From: Bog-159 sp049511415
Lineage (GTDB): Bacteria; Acidobacteriota; Terriglobia; Bryobacterales; Bryobacteraceae
NCBI GenBank assembly: GCA_049511415.1
Contig: JBEKYC010000035.1
Location: 5,555 to 69,554, forward strand
Direction: 5' to 3'
DNA length: 64,000 bases
Shown: piece after piece, positions 51,474 through 60,580 of the stretch
Layout of the letters: each line of letters starts with the position of its first letter
How positions within the stretch are numbered: the first letter of the stretch is position 1
The notes under the pieces: model-generated
Told to the model about the DNA's origin: nothing
The model's database searches: none
What the model saw: the letters and a program-made list of their open reading frames with translations, nothing else
Translations under genes and position numbers: made by a program

Positions 51474-52573
51474 AAGTCCTGGTCTACCGCATCGGCTCGC
51501 TGGGCGACACCATCGTCTCCATCCCCGCTCTGCGTGCCGTTCGCGCTCACTTCGGCCGCGACGCGCACATTGCCGTGCTGCATAATGTCAGCCACGCTGG
51601 CCTGGTGACCACCCGCGAAGTCCTGGATTGCGCCCAACTCGCCGATGAATTCATCCCTTACCAGTTTGCCGAGTCGGCCGTTCCCAAAGTGCGCACCGCT
51701 TTTGCCCTCTGGGCGCGTTTGCTGGCCCGACGCTTCGATGCGGTGGTGAGTTTGCTGCCCAGCGAACGCCCGCCCGCGGCCCTGCGCCGCGACGTCTGGT
51801 TTTTCCGGACGTGCGGGATCCCCCGCGTCATCGGATTCCGCGCCGTGCCGGATGCCGTGGTTCGTCCGCGTGAGAATGGGCGCGCCCTGCGCACCCAGAA
51901 CGAAGCGCGGATACTGCTGCAGCGCCTCCGCGAAAGCGGCATCGACACCCAGGGCGACGGTCACCTCGGTATTCCACTGCTGCATCCAGGAGCGGCCGAC
52001 CGGGCTACCGCGGAAGCCTGGATGTCCACCCGGCGCAAACATCCCGAGCGCCCCTTGATCGCCGTCTGTCCCGGATGCAAAAAGCCGGCCAATTCGTGGC
52101 CCCTGGATCGTTTCATCGAATTATCGCGCCGCATTCTGGCCACCAACTGCGCGGAGATCCTGGTGCTGGGCGGGCCCGCGGAACAAGGCCTCGCCGAGCA
52201 TATGATCGCGGCTTTAGGCGGTGAAGGCATCAACGCCGCGGGCGATTTTTCGGTCGCCGGATCGGTGGCCCTATTGAGCCACTGCCAGTTGCTCGTGGGT
52301 CTCGACACAGGCACTTCGCACCTGGCCGCCGCCGTGGGCGTTCCTTGCGTAGTGATTCAGAGCGCCAACAGTTTCGCCGGCCACTGGGATCCGCTGGGCG
52401 ATTCCAACACGATCCTGCGCCGGTCCGTGCCCTGTGAGGCGTGTCTGTGCAGCGAGTGCCCGGTCGCCGGCCACCCCTGCATGGAGATCCCCGTTGACGA
52501 AGTCTGGCAGGCGGTCGAGCCGCATCTCGAACGCATGCTCACCGCCGTAAGGAGATTGCGTGCCCGCGCGTAA
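51470..52573 (+). CDS. Glycosyltransferase family 9 (heptosyltransferase-like)
   Basis: 367 residues from ATG 51470, overlapping the polymerase stop. GT9 signatures are VYRIGSLGDTIVSIPALRAV, AVCPGCKKPANSWPLDRFIE and LVGLDTGTSHLAAAVGVPCV. An unusual Cys-rich tail (VPCEACLCSECPVAGHPCME) near the end contains five Cys and could bind a metal; this tail is seen in several GT9 proteins of polysaccharide loci. The enzyme transfers a heptose or related sugar from an ADP/GDP donor. Confidence 0.87.
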   Translation: MKVLVYRIGSLGDTIVSIPALRAVRAHFGRDAHIAVLHNVSHAGLVTTREVLDCAQLADEFIPYQFAESAVPKVRTAFALWARLLARRFDAVVSLLPSERPPAALRRDVWFFRTCGIPRVIGFRAVPDAVVRPRENGRALRTQNEARILLQRLRESGIDTQGDGHLGIPLLHPGAADRATAEAWMSTRRKHPERPLIAVCPGCKKPANSWPLDRFIELSRRILATNCAEILVLGGPAEQGLAEHMIAALGGEGINAAGDFSVAGSVALLSHCQLLVGLDTGTSHLAAAVGVPCVVIQSANSFAGHWDPLGDSNTILRRSVPCEACLCSECPVAGHPCMEIPVDEVWQAVEPHLERMLTAVRRLRARA

Positions 52574-53702
52574 AATCCTGCACGTGATCCCGTCCGTCGG
52601 CCCGCAGCGCGGCGGCCCCAGCTTCCTGATGCGCACGCTGGCCCGCGGCCTCTCTCAAGAAGGGCTGGAAGTGCATGTGGCCACCACGGACGATAACGGC
52701 CCCGGCCGGCTCAGCGTCCCCCTCGGCCGGCCCCAACAGGAAGACGGCGCCACGTTCTGGTATTTTCCGCGGCAGACCCGCTTCTATACTTTCTCATGGC
52801 CGCTCACCGGCTGGCTCGCGCGCCACGTGCGCGAATTCGATCTGGTGCACATCCACGCCCTCTTTTCTTACGCCTCGCTGCCCGCCGCCCTGCTGGCCCG
52901 GCGCGCCGGAGTGCCTTACATCGTGCGGCCCCTCGGCACGCTCAACCGCTGGGGTATCGCGAACCGCCGTCCCTGGTTGAAGCGCCTCTCCTTCCGGCTG
53001 CTGGAAAGCCGCATCCTCGCCGGCGCCGCCGGGATCCACTACACCAGCGAGCAGGAACTTGAAGAGGCTCGCGATCTAGGTGTCTCGGCGAATCCCTTAA
53101 TCGTTCCCAACGCCGTGGATCTGCCCGCACGCGAACTTCCGCCCCAACGCGCCGCCGGCCAGACCATCCTGTTTCTCTCCCGCTTCGATCGAAAAAAAGG
53201 CATCGATCTCCTGCTGGCCGCCTTCGCCCAGTTGCGGACCCGTTTCCCGCAAGCAACTCTGATCCTCGCCGGCAGCGGCGCCCCCGCCTGCATACAAAGC
53301 TTGCGGCACGAAGCGGAACGCCTGGGCATCGCCTCCGCCGTAACTTGGCCCGGATTTCTCGCCGGCGAAGCCAAGTGGACCGCGCTCAGCGACGCGGATG
53401 TCTTCGTCCTGCCATCCTATTCCGAAAACTTCGGCATCGCCGCGGTGGAAGCCTTGGCCTGCGGCTGTCCCGTGGTGGTCTCCGATCAGGTCGGCATCCA
53501 TCGCGAAATCGCGCGCGCCGAAGCCGGCCTCGTCACACCCTGCCGTGTGGATGCGCTGGCCGAAGCCCTCGCCAGCGTCCTGGCCGACGCCGCCCTCCGC
53601 CGCCGCCTCCGTGAAAACGGCCTCCGCCTGGCCAGTCAGCAGTTCTCCCTTGCAGCGGTCAGCCGCAAGCTGGTCGAGACCTACGCGGCTGTAATTCCAT
53701 GA
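52560..53702 (+). CDS. Glycosyltransferase family 4
   Basis: 380 residues from GTG 52560, overlapping the GT9 stop by 14 bases. GT-B signs: ILHVIPSVGPQRGGPSFLMR at the N-terminus, FLSRFDRKKGIDLLLAAFAQ at the donor-domain start, LILAGSGAPACIQSL and VLPSYSENFGIAAVEALACG (E-x7-E). The G-G-P-S-F motif after the first strand is typical of GT4 sugar transferases for repeat units. Donor unknown. It ends with ATGA overlap into the GT2 gene. Confidence 0.88.
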   Translation: MPARKILHVIPSVGPQRGGPSFLMRTLARGLSQEGLEVHVATTDDNGPGRLSVPLGRPQQEDGATFWYFPRQTRFYTFSWPLTGWLARHVREFDLVHIHALFSYASLPAALLARRAGVPYIVRPLGTLNRWGIANRRPWLKRLSFRLLESRILAGAAGIHYTSEQELEEARDLGVSANPLIVPNAVDLPARELPPQRAAGQTILFLSRFDRKKGIDLLLAAFAQLRTRFPQATLILAGSGAPACIQSLRHEAERLGIASAVTWPGFLAGEAKWTALSDADVFVLPSYSENFGIAAVEALACGCPVVVSDQVGIHREIARAEAGLVTPCRVDALAEALASVLADAALRRRLRENGLRLASQQFSLAAVSRKLVETYAAVIP

Positions 53703-54550
53703 AAGTCACCGTCATCGTGCTGACTTACAACGAGGAATTCAACCTGGAACCTTGTCTCGGCAGCGTCCGCGATTGGGCCGGTGAAATGATCGTGGTGGAT
53801 TCCGGCAGCACCGACCGCACGCGCGAAATCGCCGCCCGCTTCGGCGCCACGCTGGTGACGCATCCATTTGAAACCCATACCCAGCAGTGGAGTTGGGCGC
53901 TCGCCAATCTGCCCATCGGCACGGAGTGGGTTCTGGCGCTCGACGCCGACCAGCGCATTACCGCGGACCTGGCCCACGAAATCGCCGGCCTCGCGGACGG
54001 CGCCGTCGCCGACGTGGACGGCATCTACATCAAGCGCCGCCAGATCTTCCGCGACCGCTGGATCCGCCACGGCGGTTATTACCCTAAGTATCTTCTGAAG
54101 CTGTTTCGCCGCCGCGCGGTCGGCATCGACCCTCGCGACTTAGTCGACCATCACTTCTATGTAGCCGGTCCCACAATCAAACTAACCGCCGACTTACTAG
54201 AAGTGAACAAGAAAGAGGACGACATTTCTTTTTGGATCGAAAAGCATAACCGCTATGCCACCCTGCTGGCGCGCGAAGAACTGGAAAACAAGCGCTCCGC
54301 CCGCGCCCACCTCGTGAAGCCGTCCCTGCTGGGTCATCCGGACCAGCAGACCCTGATGCTGAAACGCATGTGGTCGCGCCTGCCCCTGTATGTCAGGCCC
54401 TTTCTCTATTTCCTGTACCGTTATTTCATTCGCCTCGGATTTCTGGATGGCAAGCAGGGCGCCATCTTTCATTTTCTGCACGCCTTCTGGTTTCGCCTGC
54501 TGATCGATATCAAGCTCGACGAATTACAACAACAAGGGGTACAAGGGTGA
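53699..54550 (+). CDS. Glycosyltransferase family 2 (KdtX/WaaE-like)
   Basis: 283 residues. ATG 53699 overlaps the upstream stop. GT-A motifs: VIVLTYNEEFNLEPCLGSVR, IVVDSGSTDRTREIA and VLALDADQRI (DxD-like). The central GIYIKRRQIFRDRWIRHGGY and PKYLLKLFRRRAV are shared with WaaE/KdtX-type beta-glycosyltransferases. The C-terminal hydrophobic helices (YVRPFLYFLYRYFIRLGF, HFLHAFWFRLLIDIKL) anchor it at the membrane. It ends in GTGA overlap with the carbamoyltransferase. Confidence 0.87.
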   Translation: MKVTVIVLTYNEEFNLEPCLGSVRDWAGEMIVVDSGSTDRTREIAARFGATLVTHPFETHTQQWSWALANLPIGTEWVLALDADQRITADLAHEIAGLADGAVADVDGIYIKRRQIFRDRWIRHGGYYPKYLLKLFRRRAVGIDPRDLVDHHFYVAGPTIKLTADLLEVNKKEDDISFWIEKHNRYATLLAREELENKRSARAHLVKPSLLGHPDQQTLMLKRMWSRLPLYVRPFLYFLYRYFIRLGFLDGKQGAIFHFLHAFWFRLLIDIKLDELQQQGVQG

Positions 54551-56304
54551 ACATTCTCGGACTCAACGCCTTCCACGGCGACGCTTCGGCGGCTCTCTTA
54601 TCCGATGGCCGTCTGGTCGCCGCCGTCGAAGAGGAGCGCTTCAACCGGATCAAACATTGGGCGGGCTTTCCGAACCTCGCCGCCGCCGCTTGCCTGCAAG
54701 GCATCGATCCGCAAGAAGTCGATCACGTGGCGCTCTCCCGCGATCCTTACGCGCATCTTGCGCGTAAGACGCTGTTCGCCGCCGCGCACCCCGCTTCCTG
54801 GCCGCGCGCCGTCTCCCGCGCCGCGAATCTCCTGCAGGTCGCCCGCCTCAACACCAGCCGCCCCGGCACCATCCTTTCGCAATTGACCCGCGCCCGGCTT
54901 CACAAAGTGGAACACCACCGCGCGCACCTGGCCAGCGCATTCTACGTCTCGCCCTTCGAAGAAGCCGCCGTCGTCTCGGTGGATGGCTTCGGCGATTACA
55001 CCAGCGTGCAATGGGGCGTGGGCCGCGGCAACCGCATCGCCGTCGAAGGCGACGTCCTGTTTCCGCACTCGCTCGGCATCTTCTACACCGCCTTTACCCA
55101 ATTCCTCGGCTTTCCCAAATACGGCGACGAGTACAAAATGATGGGTCTGGCCGCATACGGCGAGCCGCGCTTCGCCGCCCAGATCCGCGACGTGGTCCGC
55201 ACCGAGTCCGGCCGCACGCGCCTCAATCTGGCGTACTTCACGCATCACAGCCAGGGCGTCGAAATGACCTGGGATGGCTGCGAGCCCGTCTCTGGCAATC
55301 TGTTTTCCGGCAAGATGATCGAAGTCTTCGGCGAGCCCCGCGCGCCCCGCTCCGAACTCACCTCCCACCACGCCGACATGGCCGCCTCCGTGCAAGCCGT
55401 CCTGGAGGAGAATTACTTCGCGCTCCTCAATTACGTTCACCAGCGCACCAGGCAGAAAGCCTTATGCCTGGCTGGAGGGGTCGCCCTCAACTGCGCCGCC
55501 AACGGGAAAATCTTCGACCAGACGCCCTTCCGCGATATCTACATCCAGCCCGCCGCCAGTGACGCCGGCACCTCCATCGGGGCGGCCCTGGCGGTCTGGC
55601 ACGAGCACCTCAACCAGCCCCGCGGATACGTGATGCGGCATTCGAGCTTCGGCACGGACCACACCTCCGCCGGCATCCGTTCCCAACTGGATACCGCCGG
55701 CGTGGCCTACCGCCACCTGACCGAAACGGAATTGATCGATTCCACCGCCGCCGCCATCGCCGCCGGCAAAGTCGTCGGCTGGTTCCAGGGCCGCATGGAA
55801 TTCGGTCCGCGCGCCCTCGGTAACCGCAGCATTCTGGCCGATCCGCGCCGCACAGACATGAAGGACCTGCTCAACAGCCGCATCAAACATCGCGAGCATT
55901 TCCGCCCCTTCTGCCCGTCCGTCCTGGCCGAAGCCGCCGCGGATTTCTTCGAAACCGATTATCCGTCGCCCTTCATGGTGACCGCCTACCGCATCCGCAG
56001 TGAGCGCCTCGCGGACATCCCCGCCGTCGCCCACGCCGATGGCACCGGCCGGCTGCAGACCGTCGATCGCGAATCGAGTCCGCTCTATTGGAAATTGATC
56101 CGCCGCTTCGGCGATCTCACCGGCGTCCCCGTCCTGCTGAATACCTCGTTCAACGAGAACGAGCCTATCGTCGAAACTCCCGCGCAGGCCCTCGATTGTT
56201 TCCTGCGCACCCGTATGGACATGCTCGCCATGGGCCCATACGTCCTGCTGAAATCCGAAAATCTGCAATCGAGCGAGCACAAGCGCGCCTTCGCTTTGGC
56301 TTAG
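54547..56304 (+). CDS. Carbamoyltransferase (NodU/CmcH family)
   Basis: 585 residues from GTG 54547, sharing bases with the previous stop. N-terminal domain: NILGLNAFHGDASAALLSDG, VEEERFNRIKHW, and a His-bearing VEHHRAHLASAFYVSP. The YrdC-like/actin-fold C-terminal part has GRMEFGPRALGNRSILADPR and KHREHFRPFCPSVL with PVLLNTSFNENEPIV. These enzymes transfer a carbamoyl group from carbamoyl phosphate to a sugar hydroxyl, giving O-carbamoylated sugars in surface polymers. The context in the polysaccharide operon fits that role. Confidence 0.92.
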   Translation: MNILGLNAFHGDASAALLSDGRLVAAVEEERFNRIKHWAGFPNLAAAACLQGIDPQEVDHVALSRDPYAHLARKTLFAAAHPASWPRAVSRAANLLQVARLNTSRPGTILSQLTRARLHKVEHHRAHLASAFYVSPFEEAAVVSVDGFGDYTSVQWGVGRGNRIAVEGDVLFPHSLGIFYTAFTQFLGFPKYGDEYKMMGLAAYGEPRFAAQIRDVVRTESGRTRLNLAYFTHHSQGVEMTWDGCEPVSGNLFSGKMIEVFGEPRAPRSELTSHHADMAASVQAVLEENYFALLNYVHQRTRQKALCLAGGVALNCAANGKIFDQTPFRDIYIQPAASDAGTSIGAALAVWHEHLNQPRGYVMRHSSFGTDHTSAGIRSQLDTAGVAYRHLTETELIDSTAAAIAAGKVVGWFQGRMEFGPRALGNRSILADPRRTDMKDLLNSRIKHREHFRPFCPSVLAEAAADFFETDYPSPFMVTAYRIRSERLADIPAVAHADGTGRLQTVDRESSPLYWKLIRRFGDLTGVPVLLNTSFNENEPIVETPAQALDCFLRTRMDMLAMGPYVLLKSENLQSSEHKRAFALA

Positions 56305-56328
56305 GGCATCTCCTCCCCCGAGGCACAC

Positions 56329-57573
56329 ATGAAAATTCTGCTGTTGAATCAGTGCTTCTACCCCGACGTAGTTTCCACGGCGCAGCATGCCAGCGATCTC
56401 GTCGCCGCGCTGGCCGCGCGCGGTCATGAGGTCACCATCATCGCCAGCACGCGGGCCTACGACAATCCGCAGGTCCGCTTCCCTAAAGAAGAGCGTTGGC
56501 GCGGCAGCCGCATTCTGAGGGTCCCCTGCCTGGCGCTCGGCAAGACCGCCAAGTGGCGCCGCGCCGCGAACTTTGCCAGCTTCTTTCTCAGCTGCATCCT
56601 GCGCCTGATCTTCCTTCCCCGTTTCGACGTGGTCATGGCACTCACCTCGCCGCCCCTCATCTCACTGCTCGGCGCGCTTTACGTCAAACTCAAAGGCGGA
56701 CGTTTCATCTTCTGGGTGATGGATCTGAACCCCGATGAAGCCATCGCCGCCGGCTGGCTCGCCCAAGACTCCACCACCGCTCGCATCCTCGGCGGATTGC
56801 TCGATTTCAGCCTGCAAGCCGCCGAAGAGGTCGTGGTGCTCGACCGTTTCATGCGCACGCGCGTCATGCAGAAGGGCGTGCCTCCAGATCGAGTCACGGT
56901 CATCCCACCCTGGGCTCACAGCGAAGTCGTGCATTACGATGCCGAGGGACGCCGCGCCTTCCGCCAACGCCACGGACTCGAGGGCCAGTACGTGGTCATG
57001 TATTCCGGCAATCACAGCCCCTGCCATCCCCTCCGCACCGTCCTTGAAGCCGCCCGCCGCCTGGCCGATCGCCCGGAAATTACCTTCTGCTTCGTCGGCG
57101 GCGGCAGTGAGTTTCCGGCCGTGAAAGAGTTCGCCGCGGCTCACGGCCTGACGAACGTCCGTTGCCTTCCTTACCAGCCGCTGGCCCAGCTTTCCGGCTC
57201 GCTCTCCGCCGCCGACCTTCACGTAGTCGTCATGGGCGATCCGCTGGTGGGCATCGTGCACACCTGCAAGATTTACAACATCATGTGTATCGGCGCGCCG
57301 GTCCTGTACATCGGGCCGTCCACCAGCCACGTCATGGATATCGCCGCCGGCAACGGTATCCCGTTGTCTTCCGCCAATCATGGCGATGTCGAAATGGTCG
57401 TGCGCCGGGTGCTCGCCAGCGTAACGCTCACCGTGCCCGACGCGCGCATGCTGGCCCGCGGCCGAAACTTTCACCAGGATCAGCTTGTGCCGCAATTTGC
57501 CGACCTGGTCGAAACCGTCTCCCTGCCCGAACGTGCCGCCGCCGCCGTGCACACCGCCGTCACCGGTGACTGA
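56329..57573 (+). CDS. Glycosyltransferase family 4 (WbuB-like)
   Basis: 414 residues. It begins ILLLNQCFYPDVVSTAQHAS, then LAARGHEVTIIASTRAYDN, the start pattern of WbuB/WcaI-type GT4. Donor domain parts: VMYSGNHSPCHPLRTVLEAA, ITFCFVGGGSEFPAVKEFA and LPYQPLAQLSGSLSAADLHV. In the last loop, MGDPLVGIVHTCKIYNIMCI replaces the standard E-x7-E, and the D-V-x-D start of the second domain is divergent. It is the last clear sugar transferase of the operon. The stop codon is directly followed by the TTG start of the next gene. Confidence 0.85.
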   Translation: MKILLLNQCFYPDVVSTAQHASDLVAALAARGHEVTIIASTRAYDNPQVRFPKEERWRGSRILRVPCLALGKTAKWRRAANFASFFLSCILRLIFLPRFDVVMALTSPPLISLLGALYVKLKGGRFIFWVMDLNPDEAIAAGWLAQDSTTARILGGLLDFSLQAAEEVVVLDRFMRTRVMQKGVPPDRVTVIPPWAHSEVVHYDAEGRRAFRQRHGLEGQYVVMYSGNHSPCHPLRTVLEAARRLADRPEITFCFVGGGSEFPAVKEFAAAHGLTNVRCLPYQPLAQLSGSLSAADLHVVVMGDPLVGIVHTCKIYNIMCIGAPVLYIGPSTSHVMDIAAGNGIPLSSANHGDVEMVVRRVLASVTLTVPDARMLARGRNFHQDQLVPQFADLVETVSLPERAAAAVHTAVTGD

Positions 57574-60498
57574 TTGCTCCTGCTGCTAGCCGCGGCCTGG
57601 ATTCCAGTCCAAACCTTCACCATCCGCGAACTCTTCGGCGTGTCCCACCCGCACCAGATCATCGACTTCGATTGCGCCCGCCGTATCGATCCGGCGAACA
57701 GCGTCATGCTCGGTCCCGCCGGCACGGTAGTTCCGTTTCAGCTTTTTCACGATGGCAAAATCGCCGTCGAGGCCGCCCTGCCCGCTTACGGCGAGGCCGC
57801 CTGGAAACTCTACACCGGCCGCGCGCCACAAAACTTTCCGGAAGCCGTGCACATCGCCGAAACCCCCGCATATTACGAGATCACCAACGGCCTCACCGGC
57901 GTGCGCATCCCGCGCGATGGCCACCCCGGTCTCGCGCCCATCCAAGGCCTTCTGTATCGCGACGGCGTCTGGACCGCCACCGGTCCCAACCCGCTCGAAG
58001 GCGCAGGCAGCCCGACCCGCATGACCGTTCGCTTCATCGCGCGCGGACCGCTGCGCGTAATCGTCGAAGTCATTTACCACGGCGCCGGCTTCTACCGATC
58101 CACCATCGAACTCCAGTCCGGCCAGCCTTCCATCCTCATCGAAGACGACACCGATACCGACCTGCGCTACGCCCTCAACATCTACTCGGGCCTGGAACCC
58201 GATCAGGCCCGCTACCGCGGCCATCACTCGACCTCCATCGACAACGGCCGCGAACCCGACGGCCGCCAGTACCGCCAGTCGCACGAGCGCCCCGAAATGG
58301 ACGCCATCCGCGATCTCGATTACCGCGCCCCCGCGTTCCATCGCATGGCCGTGTGGGACCCTTGGATCTACGATAGCGGCTGGTATTGGCAGCTTTACAA
58401 TTCGCGCGCCGCATCCACCGCCCACTTGCTCGGCATCTTCGCCGGACCCGCGTCGCAAGCTCTCGGCGCGGCAAACAACGGCGCAGGCGTCTTCACCGCT
58501 CCCGGACCGGCCGCCGCCATCGCCTTCGAAACCCGCCGCCATTCGCCCGACGCCCGCTTCTTCCCGCGCGTGCGCGTCGCCTGGGGCATCTTCGTCGGCA
58601 CGAAAGCCGACCTCGGCGACCCCAACCAGGTCCAAAACATAGCCCGCCAGATGAACCTGCATGGCGGCATCAATCTCAGCAAGGTCTATCGCTACCAGAC
58701 CGCCTTCGCCGACCCGCCCGCCGGATACCCGCCGCTGTTCATGAACCAGTCCGCGGTAGACGCCGTCATAGCCCGCGTCCGTTCCGATAAGGATTACTAC
58801 CACCGCCTCTACGATGCCGAACCCACCGCGCGGCCGTTGCTCGCCATGTGGGCCGGGCAGCCCCAAGGCCTGTCAAAACTCGTCGCCGAAATCGCCACCA
58901 CCGCCCACGATCTCCTCGACGGTCTGGTGAACGGCGACGGCATCTACCATTTCAAATTCCATTACTGGATGGGCGGCCTGGAAATGATCCGCTCCGCCGT
59001 CTGGATTCACGCCGTGCTGACCAATCCCGAGGCCACCGCCGAAGACATAGCGCGAGTCAAAGCCGCCGCCGCCCTGTTTGACGCCGTGCTCTGGGATAAC
59101 GATTTCGTCCCCATGTTTGAAGGCCACGGACTCAACCTGGGCACCGCCAACATGCCCGTCCAGCAGAGCCAATACCGCGATATCTTCGCCGCGCTTCTGA
59201 ACCACAGCCTGGATGCAGTGCTCCGGCGCGCCATCGAAAACCTCCACGCCACCGTCAATGCGGACGGCGCCGCCATCGGATCCTCCCACTACATCGGCGC
59301 CTGCATGGGCCCCATCCTCACCACGCTGCAGCAACTGCAAGCCGCCGGCATCGCCGACGCCTTCCGCACCGAGCCCCGCCTGGCCCGCTTCGCCGACTTC
59401 TATCTCAACCTGCTCACGCCTCCCGAGCCCCGCTTCGGCGGCTATCGCAAAGTCGTCTCCATCGGCGACTCTTCCACCGAATCCTCCGATCTGTACGGCC
59501 AGCTCGCCACCGGATTCGCCGCCGCCGATCCCGCGCTCAGCGCCCGCCTGATGGCCGCCTGGTGGCAATCCGGCGCCATGCACTCCGGCTTTCACGGCTC
59601 CACGCTCCTCAAAATCGACGAGCGCCTTCCCGCCGCCAATCCCCGCCTCGGCGACGCCAACTTCCCCGGCTGGTACACCGTCCTGCGCAACGCCTGGGGC
59701 ACTCCCAACGAAACCGCCGTCTGGCTGGTGGATGGCGATTACTACCGCGACCACGCCCACGAAGACAACGGCACGGTCGCCATTTACGCCCTCGGCGCGC
59801 CCCTCTCCATCGACTGGGGCAGCATGTACGCCCCGCAATCCCCCGGCGCTTTTATGCATAGCCTGGTAGTTCCCGAGAGTGCATTGCCCTTTGCCTGGGA
59901 TTCCCCCGCCACGCACCTCGCTCAAATCGGATTCCGCTGGCAGCACGCCACCGTCCAGGCTTTCTCCTCATTCCCCGAGAGTGCCTATGTCCGCGCCACC
60001 TACGAATCCAAGGGCGCCACCTGGACCCGTTCCGTCTATTCCATACACCCCGACGAGGCCAACCCCATCATCGTCATCCGCGACAATTTCGACCAACCCG
60101 CGCCGCACATCGTCACCTTGAATCTGACGGGCGATGCCGCCGGCCGCGGCGAATGGCTCATCAATTGGGATCTCTACCACTTCACCGCCGATCCCGCCCA
60201 GACCGTCACCGCCGCCTGGTCGCACACCTGGCATCCCAACCGCGAGCAGAAAGAATTCGCCAAGGCCAACGGCCGCCCTTTCGAAGAGAAGCAAACCATC
60301 CTGCGCCTGCGCACCACCGGCGCTTCGACGCTCCTTCTGCTGCCCTGGCGCAAGGACCACCCCCGCCAGGCCGCGGTCCAGAACGCCGGCGGCCAAGTAA
60401 CAATTTCGTGGAATGACCAAACCGTAGTCCTAAGCCAGGACAGCTACACTTACAGCAAGTCCGGAATCAAAATAGTTACTCGTAAGATAGGCTTCTAG
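57574..60498 (+). CDS. Heparinase II/III-like polysaccharide lyase or glycan-binding protein
   Basis: 974 residues beginning with TTG at 57574, one codon after the upstream stop and in the same frame; no ATG or GTG lies in front. The start gives a hydrophobic N-terminus (LLLLAAAWIPVQTF) that would act as a short signal peptide. The middle holds an alpha-toroid region (ALLNHSLDAVLRRAIENLHA, YIGACMGPILTTLQQLQAAG). It is followed by DGDYYRDHAHEDNGTVAIYA, where the HxHxDxG pattern matches heparinase II/III-type lyases, and then a beta-sandwich end. It could trim or release the polymer made by this locus. Fully catalytic residues were not mapped. Confidence 0.7.
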   Translation: MLLLLAAAWIPVQTFTIRELFGVSHPHQIIDFDCARRIDPANSVMLGPAGTVVPFQLFHDGKIAVEAALPAYGEAAWKLYTGRAPQNFPEAVHIAETPAYYEITNGLTGVRIPRDGHPGLAPIQGLLYRDGVWTATGPNPLEGAGSPTRMTVRFIARGPLRVIVEVIYHGAGFYRSTIELQSGQPSILIEDDTDTDLRYALNIYSGLEPDQARYRGHHSTSIDNGREPDGRQYRQSHERPEMDAIRDLDYRAPAFHRMAVWDPWIYDSGWYWQLYNSRAASTAHLLGIFAGPASQALGAANNGAGVFTAPGPAAAIAFETRRHSPDARFFPRVRVAWGIFVGTKADLGDPNQVQNIARQMNLHGGINLSKVYRYQTAFADPPAGYPPLFMNQSAVDAVIARVRSDKDYYHRLYDAEPTARPLLAMWAGQPQGLSKLVAEIATTAHDLLDGLVNGDGIYHFKFHYWMGGLEMIRSAVWIHAVLTNPEATAEDIARVKAAAALFDAVLWDNDFVPMFEGHGLNLGTANMPVQQSQYRDIFAALLNHSLDAVLRRAIENLHATVNADGAAIGSSHYIGACMGPILTTLQQLQAAGIADAFRTEPRLARFADFYLNLLTPPEPRFGGYRKVVSIGDSSTESSDLYGQLATGFAAADPALSARLMAAWWQSGAMHSGFHGSTLLKIDERLPAANPRLGDANFPGWYTVLRNAWGTPNETAVWLVDGDYYRDHAHEDNGTVAIYALGAPLSIDWGSMYAPQSPGAFMHSLVVPESALPFAWDSPATHLAQIGFRWQHATVQAFSSFPESAYVRATYESKGATWTRSVYSIHPDEANPIIVIRDNFDQPAPHIVTLNLTGDAAGRGEWLINWDLYHFTADPAQTVTAAWSHTWHPNREQKEFAKANGRPFEEKQTILRLRTTGASTLLLLPWRKDHPRQAAVQNAGGQVTISWNDQTVVLSQDSYTYSKSGIKIVTRKIGF

Positions 60499-60580
60499 CC
60501 TGTATCTGATAACCCCCAGCAGGGCGGCTGCTAATCCGTGCGCCGGCCGGGAACCGGCGCGATCTCAGGAGGAAGAAACC

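Noticed and set aside
60518..60560. Two G/C hairpins after the polysaccharide operon as an intrinsic terminator
   Set aside because: Stems of 5 and 7 bases are not followed by a T-run. Termination here may need Rho, so no terminator is called.
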